Below, piece after piece: positions 1 to 5,476 of a stretch of DNA of 6,256 nt. The notes under the pieces were generated by a model. That model saw only the letters and a list, made by a program, of their open reading frames with translations. It was not told the origin of the DNA and did not search any database. Every line of letters starts with the position of its first letter. Positions within the stretch are counted from its first letter, which is position 1. Source of the stretch: Robiginitomaculum sp. (lineage in GTDB: Bacteria > Pseudomonadota > Alphaproteobacteria > Caulobacterales > Maricaulaceae); NCBI GenBank assembly GCA_002733485.1, contig NVVU01000008.1, positions 34,720-40,975 on the forward strand. The letters run 5' to 3'. The translations under genes were made by a program, and so were the position numbers.

Positions 1-1310
1 CCGACAATGGCCCAGATCAGCAACATGCCCCATTCTTGTGGCCATTTTAATGCCGCCGGGGAACCCGGCAGATAAAGCACAAAAATGGCCAGCCCCAGGA
101 TAAAGGCGGCAATGCCGGTGGCCATGCCGCCGGGGGCCTTATAGGGCCGGTCCATGTCGGGGTCGGTGCGACGCAGACGGATGAAGGATGCGGCCACATA
201 AAGATAGGCAATGACAATGCCAAAGCCGCCGGCATTAACGATCCAGACCAGAGCATTGCGTCCCAGCATGGGGGCCAGCACGGAAAAAATCCCAATCAGG
301 ATAATTGCCGGCCAGGGGGTGCCGAAGCGCGGATGCACTTCGCCCAGTATCTTGGGCAGCTGCCCAGAGCGGGCCAGCGCAAAGACGGCGCGACTGCCGC
401 CTATGAGAAACGCATTCCAGCTGGTGACAATGCCGCCAATGCCCGCAATGACCAAAAACGCGGCTGCTTTTGTGGAATGCCAATAGGCCCCGGCCGCATC
501 GGCAGCATAAAGCGTTGAATTGGCTTTATCAAAGGGTGCATAGCCAACCGTCAGCACAATCAGAAGATAAAATGCCACTGCCAGCAGGATAGAGCCAACC
601 AGTGCCTGGCCAATTTCGCGCGGTGGCATGTTCACCTCTTCGGCGGATTGCGGGATGACATCAAAGCCGACAAACATGAACGGCACCATGATGATCACCG
701 CAAAGACACCGGAAAAGCCTTTCCACATGGGTGCAGAGGTATCCAGCGCATCCAGATTGACCAGACCGCCGCCCACCAACAGAGCGCCCGCCGCCAGTAT
801 AAAAAACACAATGCCAATCTGAATGCGCGCCGCCAGCCGCACCCCCAATATATTCAGACCCGTAATCAGAATACCGCTCAGCGCGCCCAGCGCCACCTCG
901 CTGCCATAGACCTGATAACCGGCAATGCTCCACAGGGGCATCATTTTAAAGGCAGGGAAAAGATAGGTAACGGCAACCGGCAAGGCGATGGCCTCGAACG
1001 CTACCACCGATATATAGCCAAAGATCAGTGCCCAGGTGCAGATAAAGGAGTGCAAGGGACCAAAGGCGCGCTCGGTATATTTATGTTCGCCGCCGGCCAC
1101 CGGCATGGCCGAGGCCAGCTCGGCATAGGTAAAACCGATAACGGTGATGGCGATGCTGCCCACCAGAAAGGCGAGGCCGGCGCCCAGAACTCCGGCCTTG
1201 GCAATCCACAAACCGGCCAAAATCACCCAGGACCAGCCAATCATGGCCCCAAAGCCTAAGAAGAATGTGTCAGCCCTTCCCAATACCTGTTTCAAACTGC
1301 CGTGCTTCAT
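1..1310 (-). CDS. APC-family amino acid/polyamine permease, 3' end cut by window edge
   Basis: The frame is open from ATG at 1310 to the left edge (436 complete codons, no stop); the C-terminus is missing. It is a very hydrophobic inner-membrane protein with about eleven visible membrane segments and the start of a twelfth. Approximate residues are 15-37, 42-62, 88-117, 136-157, 162-183, 198-220, 237-257, 283-308, 334-352, 354-376 and 397-415. Two APC signatures are visible: the broken first helix (GFGAMIGWSW, residues 19-28) and the sixth-helix region followed by SAEEVNMPPREI (222-233). Family knowledge says such proteins take up amino acids or amines by proton or sodium coupling or by exchange; the substrate cannot be read here. 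AAGGGG lies six bases before the ATG and supports this start. The gene lies 237 bases downstream of sppA on the same strand, separated by a palindromic repeat, so co-transcription is doubtful. Oddity: tryptophan follows the glycine in helix 1, where many relatives have a small residue. Confidence 0.88.
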   Translation of the reverse strand, partial: MKHGSLKQVLGRADTFFLGFGAMIGWSWVILAGLWIAKAGVLGAGLAFLVGSIAITVIGFTYAELASAMPVAGGEHKYTERAFGPLHSFICTWALIFGYISVVAFEAIALPVAVTYLFPAFKMMPLWSIAGYQVYGSEVALGALSGILITGLNILGVRLAARIQIGIVFFILAAGALLVGGGLVNLDALDTSAPMWKGFSGVFAVIIMVPFMFVGFDVIPQSAEEVNMPPREIGQALVGSILLAVAFYLLIVLTVGYAPFDKANSTLYAADAAGAYWHSTKAAAFLVIAGIGGIVTSWNAFLIGGSRAVFALARSGQLPKILGEVHPRFGTPWPAIILIGIFSVLAPMLGRNALVWIVNAGGFGIVIAYLYVAASFIRLRRTDPDMDRPYKAPGGMATGIAAFILGLAIFVLYLPGSPAALKWPQEWGMLLIWAIV

Positions 1311-1412
1311 GCTCTGCCCCTTATTGCTTTTGGGCAGTTTCACGAGTGGGTCCGGGCTTGTAAAGGCAAGATGTCGCTCTCATCCTTTGAGTTTTCTGAG
1401 GATAATCTCTTT
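1311..1412 (-). other. upstream region of the permease gene
   Basis: This is 102 bases between the palindromic repeat and the permease start. Read on the minus strand it ends in a good AAGGGG ribosome site. I could not find a convincing -35/-10 pair; TTGCCT (minus strand) lacks a good partner -10 at the right distance. The permease may have a weak or activator-dependent promoter here, or be read through from sppA. Confidence 0.4.
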
Positions 1413-1495
1413 GTGTCATTGCCCGGCTTGTCCGGGCAATCCAGAGCGGCGTTAAGACAAAGGCTGGATTACCGGGACGAGCCTGGTAATGACAC
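1413..1495. repeat. double-palindrome intergenic repeat (83 bp)
   Basis: Two 32-base arms, 1413-1444 and 1464-1495, are inverted copies of each other with 27 of 32 positions matching, around a 19-base centre. Each arm is itself a palindrome. In the left arm ATTGCCCGG (1418-1426) and CCGGGCAAT (1432-1440) match perfectly around a 5-base loop. The right arm (1468-1490) does the same with one mismatch. The DNA or RNA can therefore form one long hairpin or two small ones. From general knowledge, elements built as GTCATTGCCCGG...AATCCAG plus the inverted copy are dispersed in many alphaproteobacterial genomes as short non-coding repeats. Here it sits between sppA and the permease gene, both on the minus strand, where it could act as a transcript-end stabiliser or partial terminator. 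Confidence 0.85.
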
Positions 1496-1524
1496 GCTGT
1501 ACGTTTGAAGTGGCCCTGTTCGGG

Positions 1525-1547
1525 GGTGGCTCAACGCTGAGGCTACC
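1525..1547 (-). terminator. possible hairpin directly after sppA stop
   Basis: On the minus strand the bases just after the sppA stop codon can pair GGT..GC.TCA with TGA.GC..ACC around a 4-base loop, with one mismatch and one bulged C. There is no T-run after it, so it does not fit a standard intrinsic terminator. It may work together with the large palindrome that follows, or merely protect the transcript end. Confidence 0.3.
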
Positions 1548-3341
1548 CTAATGTTCAAAAACCGGGACTTCGGCTTTCAAGGTGGCTGGTTTTTCCTGCA
1601 CCATGGCAGCCGATTTCAGCAATGCTTTCATTGGCGGAGAATCCACCAGTATATTGAGCCGGGCCACGGCTTCGGCGGTGTCCGTTGAAATGCCAAAATA
1701 GCGCTTGAGCTGTTGTATCGGGGATTTCGGCGTGGGGTAGCGTTGTATTTTGACTTTGGCATCTTCGGCCAGACCTGCCAGTTCGCGGGCCTTGGCGATG
1801 GCATCACGAAGACCCCCCAATTCGTCGACCAGGCCGTTTTCCTTGGCCTGTGCGCCGGTCCAAACCCGGCCTTTGGCAATCTCCAGCACCGTTTCCAATG
1901 GCAATTTGCGCCCCGTCGCTACGATAGAGGTAAAATCCTCATAGGTTCTGGCCATGGCATCGTGAAAGTTTTTGCGCTGCGCCGGGGTAAAGCTCTGAAC
2001 GCTGGAATAGGCCAGCGTAAACTCACCACCCACAGCAACCGGCTCTACATTATAGCCGACCAGATCAAAGGTATCATCCAGAACGATCTTGCCGCCAAGT
2101 ACGCCAATGGATCCGGTCAGGGTGGTGGGCTGGGCAAAGATATAGTCCGCACCTGCGGCATAATAATACCCGCCAGAGGCAGCCAGCTGGCCCATGCTGA
2201 CAATCACCGGCTTGCCGGCCTTTTTGGCGCGCTCGACCGCATACCAGATCTGGTCAGAGGCAATGGCAGAGCCGCCGGGCGAATCAATGCGCAACACAAT
2301 GGCCTTGACGTTTTTGGCATTGGCCGCCGCCATAATGGTTTGCGACATGGTGTCCGAGGCAATGGATACGGAATTGCTAAAGGGATTATCGTCGGATTCG
2401 CCGGTTACAATTTCACCCTGACCCTCGATCAGCGCAATCACCGGGTGTTTACCCGACAGGGATTTCAGTTTGGCCTTTTGCTGGGCGTAATCCATAATCT
2501 CAACCATGGCGCCCTGATCAGCTTTTGCCAGCGCTGCTTCGCGGGCCTCGATCACTTGCCCCAGATGATCGGCCAGTCCTTTTTTAACGGCTATTTCAGC
2601 ACTATAGGGCCCGCTTTCGATCAGGTTTTTCAATACCGCTTTATTCAGGCCGCGATCTTCGCTGATTTCGCCAAGAGCCGAATCATAAATAGAGCCGATA
2701 TACGACATCACGCTTTCGCGGTGCGCCGGGGTAAAGGTTTTTTTGGTGTAAGCATTGGCCGCGCTTTTGTATTCGTAAAACTGTTCAAACTCGGGCTTGG
2801 CCTTGATTTTTTCCAGTACGCCGCCATAAAACTCGACCTGGCTGCCAATGCCTGAGGCTGAAAAGCCCGAAGATTTTTGCATCCAGATCTCGTCCGCCGC
2901 ACTGACCGAGAGATATGAGGTTACCGAGGTGCCCTCAAATCCCTGGGCATGGGCAATGACAAAACGGCCCGTTTGCTGAAAACTTTTCAAGGCATCACGC
3001 AGCTCTTCAGCCTGTGCCGGAGGCATGCCAAAGGAATTGGCACGAATAAAGACGCCTTTTACGCGCTTGTCGGTTTCGGCCCGTTGCAGGGTTTCAACCA
3101 GTTGCAGAAGCGATGGGCGGTTACCGCCGAGAAGGCTGCGTCGGGACTGGTCCAGCATGGGAATGCGCAAATCCACCCGCAAGACAATGTGATCGGCCTT
3201 GCTTTTGGCTGCTGTGACGACTGCCTTTTGAGAGCCTGATGCAAAAAGACCAACGGCAATAAGCATAACAATCGGGATCAGTATCAGAAGAAAAAAGGCG
3301 GCAAATACCCCGGCCATGGTCAAAAAGAACTGTTTCATCAT
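1548..3341 (-). CDS. sppA: signal peptide peptidase SppA, 67K type
   Basis: This 597-residue inner-membrane serine protease degrades signal peptides left in the membrane after secretion and can act on other membrane peptides. Residues about 5-33 form one hydrophobic anchor, which places the body in the periplasm. The protein is a tandem of two ClpP/crotonase-like S49 domains, as in E. coli SppA (618 residues), so it is full length. The N-terminal half carries the catalytic lysine, K192 in EYKSAANAY. The C-terminal half carries the nucleophile, S389 in GQLAASGGYYYA. The glycine-rich oxyanion loop is LRIDSPGGS (350-358) and TGSIGVLGGK lies at 409-418. Lysine and serine in separate halves is the known 67K arrangement. 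Two ATGs are adjacent: GAGGA lies 1 base before the first and 4 before the second, so translation may start at 3338 (596 residues). It has its own upstream promoter candidate, with tRNA-Pro further upstream on the same strand. Confidence 0.96.
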   Translation of the reverse strand: MMKQFFLTMAGVFAAFFLLILIPIVMLIAVGLFASGSQKAVVTAAKSKADHIVLRVDLRIPMLDQSRRSLLGGNRPSLLQLVETLQRAETDKRVKGVFIRANSFGMPPAQAEELRDALKSFQQTGRFVIAHAQGFEGTSVTSYLSVSAADEIWMQKSSGFSASGIGSQVEFYGGVLEKIKAKPEFEQFYEYKSAANAYTKKTFTPAHRESVMSYIGSIYDSALGEISEDRGLNKAVLKNLIESGPYSAEIAVKKGLADHLGQVIEAREAALAKADQGAMVEIMDYAQQKAKLKSLSGKHPVIALIEGQGEIVTGESDDNPFSNSVSIASDTMSQTIMAAANAKNVKAIVLRIDSPGGSAIASDQIWYAVERAKKAGKPVIVSMGQLAASGGYYYAAGADYIFAQPTTLTGSIGVLGGKIVLDDTFDLVGYNVEPVAVGGEFTLAYSSVQSFTPAQRKNFHDAMARTYEDFTSIVATGRKLPLETVLEIAKGRVWTGAQAKENGLVDELGGLRDAIAKARELAGLAEDAKVKIQRYPTPKSPIQQLKRYFGISTDTAEAVARLNILVDSPPMKALLKSAAMVQEKPATLKAEVPVFEH

Positions 3342-3347
3342 TTCCTC
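3342..3347 (-). promoter_or_regulatory. ribosome binding site of sppA (favours second ATG)
   Basis: Minus-strand GAGGAA abuts the first ATG (3339-3341). The spacing from GAGGA is 1 base to that ATG and 4 bases to the next (3336-3338). The second is mechanically more likely, though the two products differ by only one methionine. Confidence 0.6.
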
Positions 3348-3388
3348 AAAACAATTACGCGCCGCCCAAAATAGCGACTATCCCGGCG

Positions 3389-3416
3389 AATATAGCGAAA
3401 CTTTATCGAGAAACAA
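3389..3416 (-). promoter_or_regulatory. candidate sigma70-type promoter of sppA
   Basis: On the minus strand TTGTTT (3411-3416) is followed after 16 bases by TATATT (3389-3394). Initiation would fall near 3382, leaving a leader of about 40 bases before sppA. A 10-base direct repeat, TCGCTATWTT, overlaps the -10 and recurs 21 bases downstream, so a second overlapping -10 (TATTTT) or an operator is possible. Confidence 0.5.
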
Positions 3417-3489
3417 TATGAAAAGCGGGAAACCTCAGTGTATCGTAAAGAGATGGTAGGCTGGCACCCTCGTTGACGCGGCCGGTAAC

Positions 3490-3529
3490 GTCCCAAAAGA
3501 ACAAGGGACTGGGGTCTGGTTTGAAAAAA
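3490..3529 (-). terminator. T-run and small hairpin after tRNA-Pro
   Basis: Read on the minus strand, six T residues (3524-3529) follow the encoded CCA at once. Further on, GTCCC and GGGAC (3505-3509 and 3490-3494) can pair around a 10-base loop, but without a T-run after them. Termination or 3' processing probably occurs here. Read-through into the sppA leader cannot be excluded. Confidence 0.35.
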
Positions 3530-3607
3530 TGGTCGGAGTAGCAAGATTTGAACTTGCGACCCCCGCCTTCCGAAGACGGTACTCTAACCAGGCTGAGCTA
3601 TACTCCG
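3530..3607 (-). tRNA. tRNA-Pro, anticodon CGG, CCA encoded
   Basis: The minus strand folds into a complete 78-base cloverleaf that reads CCG codons. The acceptor stem is CGGAGTA with TACTCCG, seven perfect pairs. The D stem is GCTC/GAGT with GG in the loop, the anticodon stem is CCGTC/GGCGG, the loop is TTCGGAA, the variable loop has five bases, and the T stem is GCAAG/CTTGC with TTCAAAT. CCA is encoded. The first pair C1-G72, discriminator A73, and G35 and G36 are the known proline identity elements, so the amino acid is well supported. The base after the anticodon (position 37) is A, whereas proline tRNAs normally have G there, methylated by TrmD. The gene lies alone, opposite in direction to the flavoprotein gene, and has its own strong promoter. 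Confidence 0.96.
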
Positions 3608-3618
3608 ACGACGCGCGG

Positions 3619-3647
3619 TATATATCGGTTGGCCACCGGGGTTGCAA
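3619..3647 (-). promoter_or_regulatory. promoter of tRNA-Pro
   Basis: On the minus strand TTGCAA (3642-3647) is followed after exactly 17 bases by TATATA (3619-3624). A GC-rich stretch follows, then the tRNA 5' end at 3607, so the precursor leader would be about 5 bases. A GC-rich discriminator is typical of stable-RNA promoters under growth-rate control in bacteria generally. The whole element lies inside the 82-base gap to the divergent flavoprotein gene. Confidence 0.75.
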
Positions 3648-3653
3648 GCAGGC

Positions 3654-3680
3654 TTTTCATTTTCCTGCTGCACATTATAT
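3654..3680 (+). promoter_or_regulatory. weak candidate promoter of the YhiN-like gene
   Basis: TTATAT (3675-3680) could be a -10, with TTTTCA (3654-3659) as a -35 at a short 15-base spacing. Initiation would then fall at about 3687, only a few bases before the ATG at 3690, implying an almost leaderless transcript. This fits the lack of a visible Shine-Dalgarno sequence but is not proof. Confidence 0.3.
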
Positions 3681-3689
3681 GTCAGCCAC

Positions 3690-4877
3690 ATGAGCAAGCA
3701 AAACTATGACGCGATCATTATTGGTGCCGGGGCCGCCGGCATGATGTGCGGCGCGGTGGCGGGGCAGGCGGCGCGCAAAATCCTGATCCTTGATCATGCA
3801 CGCAAAGCGGGCGAGAAAATCCGCATCTCCGGCGGCGGGCGCTGTAATTTCACTAACCAGCATTGCGGCCCGCAAAACTTCATCTCGCAAAACCCACATT
3901 TTTGTAAATCCGCTTTGGCCGGTTTCACGCCCCAGGACTTTATAGATCTGGTCGAGGCGAAGGGAATCCGTTGGCACGAGAAAATCTTGGGGCAGTTGTT
4001 TTGCGATGGCCCTTCCACCCAGATTGTACAGATGCTGTTGGATGCCTGTGCCGCAGGCGGCAATGAAATGCAGCTGAACACCAAGGTGCTGGAAATCATT
4101 AAAGAGCAGGACGGGTTTGCGGTGTTGACCTCTGCGGGGGCTTATAAGGCCAAAAATGTGGTGGTGGCCTGCGGTGGACCGTCCATTCCCAAAATGGGGG
4201 CCAGTGGATTTGGTTACCAGATTGCGGCCCAGTTCGGCATAAAAGTTATTGCGCCCGAACCCGCTCTTGTGCCGCTGACCTTTGCCGGTGATCTTAAAGA
4301 GCGTATGCAGCAACTGGCCGGTATCAGCGTGCCGGCGCGCGTCCGCTGTGGCAAAACGGTTTTTGACGAGGCGATACTCTTTACCCATAGGGGCTTGTCC
4401 GGACCGGCAATTTTGCAGATTTCCTCATATTGGTCGGCGGGGCAGAGCCTGCATATCAATCTGGTTCCCGATGTGGATATCATTGCCGCCTTGAAAGAAG
4501 CCCGTAAAAATAACCCCAAACAAAGCCCGTCCGGATTTTTGTCCACTCTTTTGCCGCAAAGACTAGCGCAGTCGATTGCCCAGGAGGTTTCCCAATCCCG
4601 TCTGGCCGACATGAGTGATTCGGTTTTGCAAAAACTGGCTGGCCGGATACAGGACTGGGAACTTTATCCAAATGGCAGTGAAGGGTATCGCACTGCCGAA
4701 GTAACCCGTGGCGGTGTGGACACCAGGGGGCTGTCCTCAAAGACCATGGAAAGCAAAACCGTGCCCGGTTTGTATTTCATCGGCGAGGTGGTGGATGTCA
4801 CCGGGCATCTGGGTGGGCATAATTTTCAGTGGGCCTGGGCCAGTGGAGTGGCCGCCGGAAGCGCATTGACCGCGTGA
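3690..4877 (+). CDS. NAD(P)/FAD-dependent oxidoreductase, HI0933/YhiN (BaiN-like) family
   Basis: This is a 395-residue cytosolic flavoprotein of the HI0933-like family (Pfam PF03486), whose usual length is about 390-400. An N-terminal dinucleotide fold carries GAGAAG at 12-17, with the acidic residue ending the second strand at D35. The family hallmark ISGGGRCNFTN lies at 46-56 and FTHRGLSGPAIL at 231-242. The C-terminal FAD-contacting block GEVVDVTGHLGGHNFQWA lies at 365-382. All are intact. Members are annotated as flavin oxidoreductases such as E. coli YhiN and the bile-acid-related BaiN; the physiological substrate is generally unsettled and nothing here reveals it. I chose the ATG at 3690 because MSKQNYDAIIIGAG begins directly at the Rossmann strand; extending to TTG at 3642 adds 16 residues unlike the family and runs through the tRNA-Pro promoter. 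No Shine-Dalgarno is visible. No clear terminator follows. Confidence 0.94.
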   Translation: MSKQNYDAIIIGAGAAGMMCGAVAGQAARKILILDHARKAGEKIRISGGGRCNFTNQHCGPQNFISQNPHFCKSALAGFTPQDFIDLVEAKGIRWHEKILGQLFCDGPSTQIVQMLLDACAAGGNEMQLNTKVLEIIKEQDGFAVLTSAGAYKAKNVVVACGGPSIPKMGASGFGYQIAAQFGIKVIAPEPALVPLTFAGDLKERMQQLAGISVPARVRCGKTVFDEAILFTHRGLSGPAILQISSYWSAGQSLHINLVPDVDIIAALKEARKNNPKQSPSGFLSTLLPQRLAQSIAQEVSQSRLADMSDSVLQKLAGRIQDWELYPNGSEGYRTAEVTRGGVDTRGLSSKTMESKTVPGLYFIGEVVDVTGHLGGHNFQWAWASGVAAGSALTA

Positions 4878-4968
4878 GCTGCAGAAAAATAGCAGTTAAC
4901 GGTTTCGCGTTCTGGCTATACTCTTTGGGGTGTAACTGCACCATGTACAAAAGAGCGCAGAGGAGGCG
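4878..4968 (+). other. spacer between flavoprotein gene and tRNA-Gln promoter
   Basis: There is no gene here. GCAGTTA (4892-4898) and TAACTGC (4933-4939) are perfect inverted repeats with a 34-base interval. TATACT (4917-4922) lies between them and resembles a -10, but the best -35 (TTAACG, 4896-4901) is only 15 bases away. It could be a second, weaker upstream promoter for tRNA-Gln, with the inverted repeat as a terminator or operator. A small GGTG/CACC hairpin (4929-4942) overlaps. Confidence 0.3.
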
Positions 4969-4997
4969 TTGCAATTAACGGGGCGAGGCGTTATTAC
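4969..4997 (+). promoter_or_regulatory. promoter of tRNA-Gln
   Basis: TTGCAA (4969-4974) is followed after 17 bases by TATTAC (4992-4997) and then a GC-rich stretch. Initiation would fall near 5004, giving a leader of about 27 bases before the tRNA. The -35 hexamer and spacer length are identical to those at tRNA-Pro. Confidence 0.6.
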
Positions 4998-5030
4998 CCT
5001 GCTCCGCCGGGCTGGTCCCGGAAATGTTGT

Positions 5031-5105
<75 letters not shown>

Positions 5106-5111
5106 TATTTC

Positions 5112-5132
5112 CCTCTACAAGCGAGTTTTTTT
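5112..5132 (+). terminator. T-run after tRNA-Gln
   Basis: Seven T residues (5126-5132) follow the tRNA by 20 bases. The only stem before them is a weak CTC/GAG. This is a likely termination point for the tRNA transcript, but with poor hairpin support. Confidence 0.4.
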
Positions 5133-5210
5133 ACTTTGCATGGTTCTTAACTGAAATTCTTGCATGCACAGTATTGATTGGTGACGCGGATCAGTGTTAG
5201 CGTTCCTGAC
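5133..5210 (+). other. AT-richer stretch upstream of the structured leader
   Basis: There is no gene here. TTGCATG occurs twice, at 5136-5142 and 5160-5166, 24 bases apart, which could be a pair of operator half-sites or -35-like boxes. I found no good -10 at proper spacing. GCGGATCA (5186-5193) is an exact copy of the start of the first GCGGANNAACCGC hairpin further on. A promoter for the leader RNA would be expected here but is not recognisable as a sigma70 consensus. Confidence 0.35.
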
Positions 5211-5376
5211 AAGAGACACGTGAAGTTTTCTTCAAAGTGCCCGATCTGATGGCGGATCAACCGCCACTGAGCAGAAGTCAGCGGAAGAACCGCTGCATGT
5301 AGAAGGGGGATAGCTGCAGTTTGCAGTTGGAGTCTCTTCCAACTTTGCCGCCAGGAGGCGGGGTGCGACGTGCACC
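5211..5376 (+). promoter_or_regulatory. candidate structured RNA leader (or small RNA) upstream of the DUF3450 gene
   Basis: Seven short, nearly contiguous hairpins can be drawn. These are TGAAG/CTTCA (5221-5234), TGGCGG/CCGCCA (5250-5266), CAGCGG/CCGCTG (5279-5295), CTGCA/TGCAG (5314-5326), AGTTGGA/TCCAACT (5325-5344), CCGCC/GGCGG with loop AGGA (5348-5361) and GGTGC/GCACC (5362-5376). Most are perfect over 5-7 pairs; the fourth and fifth overlap by two bases and compete at their edge. Hairpins two and three share GCGGANNAACCGC. The loop GTCTCT (5332-5337) is complementary to AGAGAC (5212-5217), allowing a pseudoknot. There is no open reading frame with a credible start. A TTGTCA-N17-TTTACG promoter candidate at 5399-5427 is weak; if it is real, the hairpins would be a separate RNA instead of a leader. 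No known riboswitch was recognised. Confidence 0.5.
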
Positions 5377-5466
5377 ATTTGCGGGGTAGTTGGCATTCTT
5401 GTCAGACCTTATTTTTGAGAATTTACGGCGCGCCTGTTTCGTCTGGTCGCGGCAGGGTCCTTTTGT

Positions 5467-5470
5467 GGAG
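5467..5470 (+). promoter_or_regulatory. ribosome binding site of the DUF3450 gene
   Basis: GGAG lies six bases before ATG at 5477. This fixes the start ahead of a normal signal peptide and argues against the in-frame TTG at 5390. Confidence 0.75.
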
Positions 5471-5476
5471 CATGGT

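Noticed and set aside
648..1259. Plus-strand open frame of 203 codons
   Set aside because: It lies entirely antisense to the permease; its product is a low-complexity string rich in H, Q, G and N with no domain, typical of a shadow frame opposite a GC-biased gene.
1713..2855. Plus-strand open frame of 380 codons
   Set aside because: It is long, but fully antisense to the intact sppA and without recognisable domains or a ribosome site; its length is explained by codon bias of the real gene.
3642..3689. TTG-initiated N-terminal extension of the flavoprotein
   Set aside because: The added 16 residues do not look like the family and the TTG is the -35 hexamer of the tRNA-Pro promoter; ATG at 3690 begins right at the Rossmann fold.
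3675..4388. Minus-strand open frame of 237 codons
   Set aside because: It is antisense to the YhiN-like gene, whose motifs are all intact; the product is H/R/G-rich with no family resemblance.
4943..4978. Short frame ATG...TAA encoding 11 residues, rich in arginine
   Set aside because: There is no ribosome site before it and no sign of an attenuator arrangement; easily expected by chance.
5250..5376. Cobalamin riboswitch, suggested by GCCACTG at 5263-5269 and GCCAGGAG at 5350-5357
   Set aside because: The other conserved blocks of that riboswitch (GGGAA, GGTG...CC, CCCCGCNACTGT) are missing and the intervening hairpins do not match its architecture.
5390..5476. TTG-initiated N-terminal extension of the DUF3450 protein
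   Set aside because: It would bury the signal peptide behind 29 residues; GGAG six bases before ATG 5477 supports the shorter form.
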